A DNA stretch of 64,000 nt, from positions 250,250-314,249 of the forward strand of contig NQMI01000015.1 in assembly GCA_002270565.1 (NCBI GenBank). The letters run 5' to 3'. The notes beneath the pieces are model-generated. The model was not told the DNA's origin. It saw only the letters and a list, made by a program, of their open reading frames with translations, and did no database searches. The position numbers were made by a program, and so were the translations under genes. Shown one piece after another: positions 11,219-22,440 of the stretch (the first letter of the stretch is position 1; each line of letters begins with the position of its first letter). The DNA is from Stenocarpella maydis. Taxonomy: Eukaryota > Ascomycota > Sordariomycetes > Diaporthales > Diaporthaceae.

Positions 11219-13356
11219 ATGGGCGTGTGTTCAAGGTGCTCCGCGGCGATCCGTGCCTTAGGACCTCAAGGATGGCACAGCAGTGAGAATCATAGGTCAA
11301 AGTTCGTGACAACACTGCCCAAGTATCAGGTTACGGAAGTGCTCGACTGTTGGATCTGCACTAGTCTTTCCAAGTGGCTAGAGATTCAAGATGAAACATC
11401 GTCCATGAAATGGCGCACTGAAGGGCTCGAGGTAGAATACAGCGTTCATGAACGACTCATAGTGGACGGCGCGTCACGAGAAGATGGTCTACCCCCACTG
11501 TCCATTCTCATAAATCCTCCCGGTTATAAAGAGGAAAATGCATGTTATATCGAGCTGAATTTCGTTTCTTCCCAAGGTAAGACACCTTACGCCATTTATG
11601 TTCATCCTAGAAAACGGGAAAACTTAACGCCAATATTACATGTGAAGTACACCTGGCTGCATCATCGAGGCGTCCCAGAAGCTTGCTAGAGGATCTGGAA
11701 CTTATCGCAAAGTGGTTCCGTAGATGCTCAACCGATCACGAGAGGTGCAGACAGAACGACCGGACCTGGTACCCCACGCGTTTGCTCCATCTCGGATCAC
11801 AGGCTAGCGATGTCAGAATTATTATCACCAAAGATGATCCTCCTGATGGGCCTTACATGACATTGAGCCATCGATGGTCCAGCCAACGTTACAAGAGGTT
11901 GGAATCATCAACCATGCCGCAGCTGCAAAGGGCTGTTAACGTCATAAGTCTACCTCAGGTGTTCCAGGATGCGATCAGAATAGCTCGTCATCTTGATGTA
12001 CACTACCTTTGGATTGATTCCTTGTGCATAAAGCAGGATAAGGACGACCTTTCAGATTGGATGGAGGAGTCCAAGATGATGGGACAGGTCTATTCTTCGT
12101 CTTGTTTGAATATCTCAGCTACGTGGCGAACCGAGAGCGGTGACCGTCTACTGGGATGCAGTTCCTGGGCTTCAAAGATACCCTCTGAGATCGAAATCGA
12201 CTTCGAAAACCAATCATGCAGCTACTTCGTAGTTGACGGCAGCCTTTGGAGAGACGAGGTCGACGATGGGCCTCTGAACGACCGTGGCTGGGTTTTCCAG
12301 GAACGCTACTTAGCGAAACGAGTGGTACATTTTGGCCAGAGTCAGTTGGCATGGGAATGCGGAGAATGGCGGGCGCTAGGAATGTTTCCTGACGGGTTGC
12401 CTTTTTGGCTTGGTGAGCCCGAATCGAAACCCGGGCACGATGCGGCCATGACAGTGTCGCCACCACAATCCAGGCAGCTGCAAGAGCAACATATCGGATT
12501 TGCCGAAGAGTGGCAACAGCTCCTTACCAAATATTCCCGATGCGAGTTTTCTTTCTACACCGATAAGCTCACGGCCTTTGAGGGTATAGCGAGGTGCATA
12601 ATGGCAACCAGGCCAGAAGATACCTATTTCGCCGGTTCATGGCAAAGTACTGCGTTGTACGACCTCCCATGGTATCGGAATGAAGATGACCGTGTATCGT
12701 TCCCCATCGATAAGACGCGCGGCCGTGCACCCAGCTGGTCTTGGGCCTCTGTTGATGGGGACCTCAACTTCCCATTAGCCACTAATTACTTTCCAAAAGT
12801 CATTCTTCGTTTTGCTGCGGTAAAGAGTTTGGTTGGCCAGACTAAACTCACCAGCAACGCAGTGGCTACCGGGGGTACCATCTGCTTAGAAGGGCATTGC
12901 CTCCCTTTGACCCTTCGGCGGTCGGAAAACAATGGCATCATTGGCTTTTCCTTCACTGGGTTCCAGTTCTCGACCACAACAGGTCGCCTGAAGTCAACAA
13001 TATACCTCGAGTGCTGTGGCGATATTTCTTGCCCACCACTCTATCCTGGGAATATGTTCTTTGTGCCGCTCTTCTGCCTGACTCGCTCTTTATACGGCAT
13101 TGTTCTGCAAAAAGTACGTGGAGTTGGTGAATATCGGCGGATCGGTGCGGTCAATGTTGCACTCATGGCCACTACAGATGATACCCTGGATGAAAGAGGC
13201 GAGGGAATTATCTCGCAGAGGCAAACACAACCTCAGGCGGCTGTCCTTCCGTCCGAATTCAGGCAACTACAAGATATATGGAGTAAGACTGCGGTTGATT
13301 TAATGGCCTATCTCGAAAAGCCGAGCAGAAATTTTGGTCATATCAATATCTCTTAA
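11219..13356 (+). CDS. HET-domain protein (heterokaryon incompatibility type)
   Basis: Two exons, 11219-11576 and 11648-13356, give 688 residues. The intron of 71 nt has donor GTAAGA, a CTTAAC branch site and acceptor AAG. The first exon begins MGVCSRC, a CxxC pair common at the start of HET proteins. The three HET blocks are present: YMTLSHRWSS (about residue 189), YLWIDSLCIKQDKDDLSDW (about 240) and RGWVFQERYL (about 332). The C-terminal half has no domain I recognise. HET proteins trigger cell death after fusion with a non-self strain or drive related immune-like responses. The reading frame is intact, unlike the NLR upstream. The intron is inferred from the frame and the block order; the AAG acceptor is less common than CAG or TAG and should be checked with RNA. 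Confidence 0.9.
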
Positions 13357-16300
13357 GTTTGATCGGGAGACCAGAACACCGAATCCAGCAAGTTCAAGGA
13401 CAGCTGTTTGAATTGGCTCTTATATCCCCCTGGGAGGCAGTGATGAGGGTGCCTACCCTATCGGTTTGGAAAGTCGAGGCTATTCCTACATCATTGCAGG
13501 CCTCACGCGCTCCACGAGCTCCAGCTTTTCCACTTCTAGCTTCATGCATAGGCTTATCGTCTCGAGGAGCGCAGGCGTGCTCGTATTGCCGTCACACTTG
13601 TCCCGTGCATGCTGATCGAGCCTCTCGCAGCTCTGCAGATTGAGGGCATCCAAATATGCAGATATTGAATATGATGTCTTGGACGGATTCGTCATGCGGC
13701 ATGTGAAAGTCTTGGCCTGAAAAGATATACCCAGGCTTGGCTGGCCGACGGCTTTCATTTGAATCTTTTATAAAATAAGGAACTGACTCTTCTGAAACTC
13801 GTAGAGCACTTTGCAGATGTTAAGAGGCGGAGACGAGGAATGCATGTGATTTCCAATATAGACTAAACATGGATAGACAAAAGTTATCAAAGATGCTCAA
13901 GTTCGGGTATCTGACTATTAGCCCTCTATTAAGCCATTCCGCTCAAGAGAATGAGGACAAAGTCATTCTTGCGATCTGGTAACTTCTGCTGGAAGTTCGC
14001 AGTAGCCCAGGGTTTGAAGACCGGAAGGCAATACATTGTGAATCAAAATGGGCTTAAGAACATTTTAGACCGGAAGATAGCCATGAGTTCCGACAAAATT
14101 CCATGTCAAATGTACGGACGAAAGGCTTACTTCAAATTCTAGTGTCATCATACGGGATACTGGTTTTCATGTCTTCTAAATGAGTTTCCCATATATTATC
14201 GGCTTCTGCGAATTATATTATTAGCTTCTTACTGTACTAAGCGCTAATATGACTGACAGATAGTGGTTTACTAATTATATCCTTCTTGATAATTGGTCGA
14301 GATGCTTCTTCCCCCCGGCCGCAACAATACAGAACCACACAACACGGACCTACCTTCGTAGCTGCTTCGGTACATACTTCCAAATTCACTCACCATCCCA
14401 ACTTGGATAGTACGTATCTTAGAAATTTTAAAATGTGGATTGGCTCTACATATGCATTTCTAAGAGTAAAGCGGTGTTGAGGCAGTACTAAAAGTAGGGA
14501 ACTATGCTGTATTATATGACTCACCGAAACGGAAACACAAGGAGACCAGTGCTACTTGTCTTTTTGACCGGAATTCCTAGCGGGATTTTGGAGCTATTCA
14601 AATCCCTCCTTGATTCAATTAAGGATTATCACATACAGATGGCTTGCCTGCATCCAGCTGTGGTTACGGCATGGTTGCCCGGCTCCGGGCATGACTGGTC
14701 CAGAAGCATGGAAGCTGTAAGTGGGCCTATCTCAGGTTGCCTGTATTATGGATGGGGTACAAAAGAAGCGGTGTGAAGGTATCTGAGGCCCGTTTTTTCG
14801 GCCGGTTCCAGGTGCCCGTTTTCCAGTGGCCTAGCTATCGGGCAACGCACCAGAAGCTCTCTCAAGACCCTTGATATTGTAATACCTGTGATGTGGTCCG
14901 CGCTGCCAGCCTCGTAGGTCCTGGGAGGTACCTAGTAGGAGAGCCTCGTGGTACCTTTCCCAACTGCTAGACAGTGATCAGGCAGTTTTGCATACTATGG
15001 CCCCTGACTAAGGGCCAGTGTAGCAATAGCCAGCTGGGCGCCTTCATACATGCTGCTTAACCATAGCTATAATACCCATTTTGATTCACCGAGGTTGCAC
15101 TTAAGGTTGGCATGCAAGTTCTTAAGGTAGGTATACAGTGATTGTAATACTAGTCTACAGTATTCATAACTACAGATAGCTATAACGTTACCTAAAACAA
15201 TTCTGTCAGCAGTAGTTAGCCCCAGCCAAGCAGCGTGCATCACCGCCACTACTACCACCACTCGCGTAGGGGTTCCTCGTGGTGGTTAGTATAGTGTAGT
15301 GCTAGGTATAATATGCCGCATATTGCGGCATTGCACCGGCATCCCTTGGCCTACATAAAAAATAGCACTGCTCACCGTGTTTCTACATATACATGACCTG
15401 ACACGCATGGCGAGGGCTGATTGACGACTTAAACCTGGCTCACCGTGACCCTGGGGCTAACGAGGGCATTTATTCGTATTAGTTTCTTCTCGGCGGCATA
15501 CTGTCCTCCTTACTAAATGATCGATCGACTTTAAACCTAGGAAGCATAGCGTGACGCTTCTTATTTCTTGCCCCGCATCCCATCCACACGTGCGTTATGT
15601 ATTTTATTACCAGTAGCCTGAAGAGTCCTTAGCCAGACGTCACTAGCACTAGACTGCTAGTCAGCCAACAAAAGTACTACTAGTATATAGAGCCCAGAAG
15701 GACCGTATCTACCACCGCAATCAGGTAGTAGGATGGTTCCGGCAGGTTGACCGCAATACAAACATACTACATCCTCCTATATATCAAATACAAGATATTC
15801 TAATTAAGGGTATTTAGCGCTGGCCAACGCTTGATATGACGACACCGAGTTAGTTACCTAGGTACTTTGTCACAGCTCAAGTCGGCAGTAACGGGGCTCT
15901 ACAGAACTTTCCAACATCAGGGGTTACATCCGACTGACTCTCATGAGGCTATCTTCAAAATTCCTTAGATCAAGTGCTGACTCTCCATATCACCGACCAG
16001 CCGAGACAATGCTAATGACGCAGGGAGGGGAGGGGGAACAACTACTCAATTCTAGTTATACTTGCAAGATCACGTAGGTGGAACAAGAGAGTAACTACCT
16101 CACGGCGCCTGTTTGCAGGCTCAGAATCCCGCCGCAGCCTCTCGGCCTGTGGATGGCTACCGAACTCAGACTGCGCATCTGCAGGTGGCGCTGTCAATGA
16201 CGGATGAACCGAGCGCGCGGGAAGGCGCTGGCTACCTGCTTTTCCCCGAGTAGGGCACCGAGTTGTGGCATTTAAACTTGGAAGGAGATGGCGTAATTGC

Positions 16301-17167
16301 TACATTTGACATGCACATGGCGTGTAGAAGAGTCAAGACCCAAGCTGCTCGACAGGTTATTCAGCCAGATCTCTGCCAACCCTCGTGCCTTTGTCGTAAA
16401 TCATGCTGGCCATTGTAAACTGGGCAGATGTTTGAGATGCCATGTTCGAAACTGATGGTACCGTACCCCACGATCCAATGGAGGCCCTGATGTTGTGACG
16501 GCCGATCGGATGAAATATTACTATCCACTATGTCTGGAGAGCTACACCACCCAGATAAATTGCCGGTCTGAATATTCCTGCGCTGTAGATTCGGACCAGG
16601 TCACATGATATCATCCAAGTTTAAGACGCAAATAAGTGTTTCCTAGGAGACATCTAGCGTATCTGGTGCCTTGAGCCGGCGCGACGCTTCGATTCCGAAA
16701 TGTTGACCATAAAAAGTCCGGTGATAAAAGATAGCCACCAACTAGGAGAGACAATAGGCTAGGAACACAAATAGCTGACCTCGGCGTCTCTTTGATTTGG
16801 TATCCGCGAGAGGTCACGCGGCCATGACTTCCGCCGGCGCCTTACATGGCTCCTGCTGACATGGGTTGGGAATGGGCAGGACGATATGTTTAGAGCGAGG
16901 TGCGACTTGAATGAGAAGGAGCTTCGAAACAAGCTTATTGGATAGTCTGCACGCTCTACAAAATTCAAAATATTAAGCCCTCCCGGACTCATCTCGGCGC
17001 TCATGTTGATGCTGCTGTCGTAAAACTCTTTCTCGTCCCACAGGCTCTGATACCATCACTACGAGCACTGCACAAGTACCAACCAGTGTTGCCACAAACC
17101 ATCAGGTCTTATACCAAATACCGACTTAAATCTATCACAAGGACAACCTTGAAACGAAAACCTCAAC
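13357..17167. other. Gene-poor stretch
   Basis: About 3.8 kb with only short frames. It holds repeat copy 2 (14878-15113) and one copy of the TACCTAGGTACT motif near 15855. I see no tRNA or coding domain. The sequence between 14.8 and 16 kb looks like decayed repeat DNA. Confidence 0.45.
14878..15113. repeat. Dispersed repeat relic, copy 2
   Basis: Diverged direct copy of 10305-10650. Relative to copy 1 it is shorter, missing roughly 90 bp in its middle part, and many of the differences are C/T or G/A. Neither end shows terminal inverted repeats. Confidence 0.6.
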
Positions 17168-17642
17168 ATGCAGTTCTATACTGTTATCGTCGCTGCCCTG
17201 GCAGCATTCCAGAGGTAAGTGCTATCACCAAACCACCGCATCGCCCGCCTCCATCTCTCAAGGGGCTTCCAATCGGGCCAAGTAGACCGCCTGGTAATCT
17301 TGCTGTCCGCACATTACAGGCAGCACACACTGACACGTTCACAACAGCGCCTCGGCCCAATCCCCAGCCACGGCCATGGTCACGGCGAGCGCCGCCTCCT
17401 CCGTGAGCTGCGCCGCCCCGACGGCCACGACCACGCACGTCAAGCAGGTTATTGTCTGCCGCCGCATTGCGTGCCCGAGGCCCGATAGGCCCTGCAGCGA
17501 GGGCGAGCGGGATCGCCGCCCGGACCGCACGCCGAACGCAGTGGCGGCCGTCACGCCCGGCGCGGGGGCCTGCACCGCCGCTGTCAACGCCATCTATGTC
17601 CCGGACTGCTACAACTGCCCGACGTGCATCCCTCAGCCTTAG
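17168..17642 (+). CDS. Small secreted cysteine-rich protein
   Basis: Two exons, 17168-17214 and 17348-17642, give 113 residues; the intron of 133 nt runs from GTAAGT to CAG. The first exon encodes MQFYTVIVAALAAF, and across the junction this becomes a typical signal peptide ending near ASA. The mature part is rich in Ala and Thr and has eight cysteines, including VCRRIAC and the tight cluster DCYNCPTC at the C-terminus. An even cysteine number and small size fit a disulfide-stabilised extracellular protein, the class that includes many effector candidates. I do not recognise a named family. The start is chosen because it supplies the signal peptide and a good intron in the right phase; the downstream ATG at 17376 would give a protein without a leader. 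Confidence 0.72.
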
Positions 17643-18154
17643 GCTATCGGTGGGGGGGGGGGGTTTGAATTAAGGTCTCGGAGGCATCTAAGGCTTGGTT
17701 GGAATTGCATGTGAGGTCCAAGGTTATTGGAAAGGTTCGGAGTGGGGGGGGGGAGCGTTGAGGAATTTTTTGGATGAGGTTCTAGAGTTATTACCCGGAA
17801 GGAAAATAGTATTGATACTGGTGGACTCTGTCAGCCCTGGAGTCTATGTGTTCTTGATCCTTAAGCAGTGGAGAATGGGTTGAGATGATCAGATCCGGGG
17901 AGGAGCCAGACAGAATACTAAGTACCTAGTACGAACTTTGGGAATCACAAAGCCTCAGTAATCATCGAATTCTGCATACCACTTCCTCATGGCGCATTGT
18001 ATCAGCTGTGAATTGGCTGTGAATTTCTAAGAGCAGTCATTGATTCCAGTTTAAGATTGAGTTCTTCTTGATTGACCCCGGCATTCACTTTTGTGCCTTC
18101 CTGGCCAGGGTACGCTGGAAGCTTCCACTTACCTAGGTACTTAGAAGAGCCAGC
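17643..18154. other. Intergenic
   Basis: Probable 3' region of the secreted-protein gene. It contains G homopolymers near 17652 and 17742 and one TACCTAGGTACT motif near 18130. No further gene was seen. Confidence 0.4.
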
Positions 18155-18262
18155 ATGAGGAAAGTGCTTCTCCCTCTGTTCCTTCTTCTTGCTGTACTCA
18201 TTACTGCCCCCACTGCGTCAATTCCCGGAGGCTCTGGCCAAGATTGCGTCTTATTCTATTAG
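18155..18262 (+). CDS. Possible 35-residue secreted peptide
   Basis: A short frame starts MRKVLLPLFLLLAVLITAP and ends at TAG 18260-18262. Residues 1-22 look like a strong signal peptide: a basic start, a long Leu/Val core, then small residues (TAPTAS). Only about 13 residues remain (IPGGSGQDCVLFY) after predicted cleavage, with one cysteine and an aromatic end. It could be a short secreted peptide, or the first exon of a longer gene whose donor I cannot see. It follows a TACCTAGGTACT motif. Evidence is the leader alone, so this is tentative. Confidence 0.3.
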   Translation: MRKVLLPLFLLLAVLITAPTASIPGGSGQDCVLFY

Positions 18263-18755
18263 AATCCATGTACACAGTGACTGCATGTGGTAGGGTTGTG
18301 TCAAAATGTGGTGGTCATACACTAGGTTTTTAGATGCTGCACGACCTGGATCATGATACAGGTAGCATCGTGACCTCACCTTTTGAGCCTGATAATTATT
18401 CTTGGCCAGCTCGGATGGCTATGATGGTTGAGGGAAGAACAAGGCTTGGTGTATTATGTCCATAGCCTGTGTCCCGGGCAAGTGAATAGTACCGGCAGCA
18501 ATTGAACTGATGTGAGCTCCTGGCCCTTCACCCCCGGCCCCGGGCTTCCTTCCTCACAAGCATGAACTGGCAGCAGCCGCCCCTGATTTCTGCTTAGTCG
18601 GCAGTAACAGCTGGCAGTGGCAGCCTCCTCCATCACAGAAAAAACAGACAACCACCTGCACTTGTTAACTCCCCCTTCCCTCACCTAACACATTCAGAGT
18701 TCGATCCATCCAAACGCAACTTCTACGTTGATCAGAATCCCCTTCCTGCAGCGCT
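18263..18755. other. Intergenic
   Basis: Leader and promoter region of the following coiled-coil gene. Nothing distinctive was seen. Confidence 0.4.
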
Positions 18756-21352
18756 ATGGATGCCGAGGCTATCCAGGACTGTATAGTTGTTGCAAGCCGG
18801 GCTGATGAGAACTCAATGAAGCTTTCGACGATGCCTTTGCACAACAAACCAACGTCGTCTTCGGCTCCCAACGTGCCTACCACCAACAACAACAACGTTG
18901 GAAATGTGGCTCGCCCGGGACAGAGCCAAGCCATGCCCCTCTCGTCTTCCAAGCCCACCAGGAAGAGCCCAGATGCGAGCACTCCCACCAGCTCTTCATC
19001 CAAGCCCGGCATCTCTGTAAGTCAAGCCCAGCTCTGTTTTCCAGACACGTCTGCCCTGACCTCCTCCACACACCAAGCACATCTACACTTGTGGGTGGTA
19101 AATGCCTGGCAAACGCCTGTCAAGGACAAAGCCAAGCCCCCCTCGCTGGATGGATGCCCCTGCACCTCGGGTATCTGCAGATTCCAAAACAAATATCGAA
19201 CAAGTATTTCTGTGACAGCTGCAGTCTCCCCGGTCGCAACCTCTTTGGCCTCAACTCAAGTGCTCCCATTACCCTTGCCATGTTTGCTGGGCCACCATGT
19301 TCCCTTGGAAGGTAGTCAGGCATCAGGTTTGGCGGAGAGAAACCTTCTAATAAGTCAAAACAGGAAACCCAGACGCCCGTGGGATACGGGCCCCAGAAGA
19401 TGGGCGCCTCCGCTGCGAGACAGCCATCAGCAGAGAGCCGCCGGCATTCTACCCCAGTCGGAAGGCAGGCTGTGAAGCCCCCGGCATCCAAGCCTATTGC
19501 CAAGCAATCTCGCAAACGAGCACATGACCAGGCATTTCAACCAAGCAGCCACCGAGACGGTTCCCGATTGCAGTCCGATACCAGTACGGAGCGTGTCCTG
19601 GGCTATGATCCCCGAAGACTTGAAGTCATCTCGATCAGCAGTGACAACGATGATGACATCGATAGTGACGAAGATCTTGTCTCTGCCGTACAAAGGAAGC
19701 AGAGGCTCACCAGCACCCCACTCTCCATGAGCCAGCAGCAGAAGCCCACACCCTCTGGCAGTTCTGCTCGGCCGTCATCTTCTTCCACCCCCAGCGCCCA
19801 GCCCCCGGCTAAGAAGCCCCTAAAGACAAGCGTAGAGCAATCGCATGCAAGTGCGGCCTCTACACCGAGTCGGCCGGGCTCTCGCGCTGTTTCCCAGGCC
19901 AATTCTCAGCCAAACGCGCGCATCGGACGGCGTAACGACCACGGCAGCCAGACCCCACACAGTGTTGCTCATGGCCCCCCCGGCGTTTCCAACATGGCTG
20001 TCAAAACGCCGGACACCGGTCCTGCTAAGGCTGGCGATATCGCCACAGGCCCAAGGAAAGTCCCGTCACATGCTGCTATCAACGAGAATAGCAAGCGACA
20101 AGCGTTTCCAAAGAGCTTGAGCCTCAAAAAAGAGATGCAAGACCTGAAAGGTGAGCTTCGTAAGCGGGCCACTGAGAAACAACATCTCACCCAGGAACTG
20201 AGCGCCTCGAGAGCCACGTGCTCCACCATGACAGAGGCCAAGTTGGAGAAAGAGAAGGCGCTCAAAGAGGACTTGAAGATCCGGGACGAGAAGATCAAGA
20301 CCCTCACAGCAGAGAAGAATGACCTGCAAAACGCCCTCAGCGAGGGCCTCAGGAAGGCCTCTGACGAGAAGGACAAGGAGGTGATGGCACTTGGGGAGAT
20401 GCTCAAGACGCGGGATGAGAGGGTCAAGAACCTCGTGGCCGCTCAAAACAAGCTGCTGAAGTCGTCTAAAGACAAGGAGGAAGAGCTGTCGGCGCTCAAA
20501 GAGAAGCTGAAGGACCGGGATGTGAAGCTCAAGACCCTCGTGGCAGCCAAAGAGCGCATACAGAACGGGCTCGGCACGGCTGAAAAGGCGCTCCGCGAGG
20601 CTCTTGGAAAGGTATCGGCCGAGAAGGAGCAGACAAACAAGACCCTTGCACACTACAAAAACCAAGTGGCCAGCTTGCAGGAGAAGGTGTCCAAGCTGGG
20701 CGACTCAAGAAAGGAGCTGAGGGACAAGTCTGTACAGACGGAGAAGAGAGTGTCAGGGCTGGATGGCAAGATGGCGCAGATGGAGGACAAGAAGGGCCAG
20801 GTGATGGCAGAGAACGCCCGGCTCCAGGTGCGCGTCGCAGACCTCAGCCTCGAGCTCCAACAGGCGTCTGCCAGGCACGCGGCCGCCGGCGACGACACGA
20901 GGAGGCAGGCCGAGGAGCTCCAGCAGCAGCTGGCAGTGCAGCGGGGCGATGCCGAGTGCCTGAGGGAGGAGGTGGAGAGGTACGAGGGCAACCGCGAGAG
21001 GATGCGCAAGGAGTGGGACGAGCGGGTGGCCGAGGAGACGAGGTGGCGGGATAAGCTGCAGGCGATCCTCAGCAGGTACGGCACTGCCGGGAGCGAGGCG
21101 GTTGTCGGCAATGACGGGTCCGGTGCGGAGAGGATGCGTGCCACCAGTGCCAGGAACGACGCCCTTGTCAACAATGACGGGTCCCTTGGGGAGATGATGG
21201 GCGCCGCCATTGCGGGCCCTCCTACTATCCAGCATGCACCCCAGCCAAGTCCGGCCCCGAGGATTCCACCCAGGCCAGGAACGACTAGGGCAAATGCGCC
21301 AGGCCAGTGGGTTGTGCCCCGGGGAGCCCCGAGCAGTTGGCGTCGCAGGTAG
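18756..21352 (+). CDS. Long coiled-coil protein, probably nuclear
   Basis: Two exons, 18756-19016 and 19364-21352, give 749 residues; the intron is long for this window (347 nt, GTAAGT to CAG) and joins in phase. Residues 1-340 are low-complexity, rich in Ser, Pro, Thr and Lys. Within them, near residue 174, VISISSDNDDDIDSDED combines a hydrophobic core with an acidic run, like a SUMO-interacting motif. Residues of about 342-650 form a continuous predicted coiled coil, including three imperfect repeats of about 35-45 residues built on patterns such as LKIRDEKIKTL, LKTRDERVKNL and LKDRDVKLKTL. The tail is rich in Pro, Ala and Gly. The architecture suggests a scaffold or chromosome-associated protein, but no family is recognised. 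Extra short exons inside the long intron cannot be excluded. Confidence 0.8.
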
Positions 21353-22023
21353 CGGTCTCCCCAAGTGAGGGTGTCTCACGGCCCCAAGGGCGTCTTCGGG
21401 CTTGTGTTGGGGGTGGAAATGGTGTGCACTGCAAGTGGCGCGATGGTTTGCTGGTCAGGAAGTGGAACGGGCGGGTTTCGTGCTCAAGTAAAGGTGTGTA
21501 CTCGACGCCGCGCGATCTCGACTTGATCATACCTGCTTGGGTAAAGATAGTGCAGGAATTCGCAAAGAGTGGCTGAAGTTTCTCGCGCTATAAACCAGTT
21601 CATTGTAAACGACGTGGGCCTGTTGACCGGGGATGGCCTGAGCAAGCCATGGAGCACAAGTGACCTAAGTGATGTGATGCTTCAGGGCCAGTCTCACTGA
21701 ACCCGACACCGCTCAGTTCAGCGGCAGCAGGAACAGGCTGGTTTGAGGTTCGGAGATTGACCGTGTGCACTCTGCTCTATATCAGATCTGTGTCGCCATG
21801 TCTCGGTGGTTGTATTCTTGGTGTCCCGGTATATTGTCTGCAACTGACCATGTCACGTGCAGTATCTGCTACAGACCGCCCAGCACACACCAGGCCATAA
21901 ACAAGCTCATATTTACATTAGAAACGAAGCAGCAAACCACAGGCCGAGTCCTGACTCATCCGACAGCACCACAGCCCCCCCCCCCCTCACCCCCGGTGCC
22001 CAGGTGGCGAAGGCCCAATCGGA
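21353..22023. other. Intergenic between convergent genes
   Basis: The coiled-coil gene and the phosphoesterase gene converge here. A C-rich run lies near 21977-21986. No gene was seen. Confidence 0.45.
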
Positions 22024-22405
22024 TCAATAGATGGAGCAGTCGGCCGGGTCCTTGCGGAAGGCCTCGGACTGCTGGACGTAGAGGGGCAGGTAGGTGCGGG
22101 TGGAGAAGGACTCGTCGATGTAGTAGGAGACGTTGGCGGCCGAGTAGGCGGGGCCGAGGTAGTCGAGGACGTCGGGCTGGATGAAGTCGATGAAGATGAG
22201 GTCGACCACGGGCGGGGAGGACCCGTCGGCCGGGAACCCGCCGAGGGCCTGGAAGAAGTGCGGGTAGGGGTACTGCGGGGTGGGGGCGTGGGCCGTGTCG
22301 TCGCCGTCGGTGCCGAAGGCGTCGGTTGTGGTGTAGCCCTGGGTTTCTGTGGTTGTTGTTGTTGTTGTTGTTGTCGTCTGCCGGCGGGTGTGGCCCACCA
22401 GTGGT

Positions 22406-22440
<35 letters not shown>

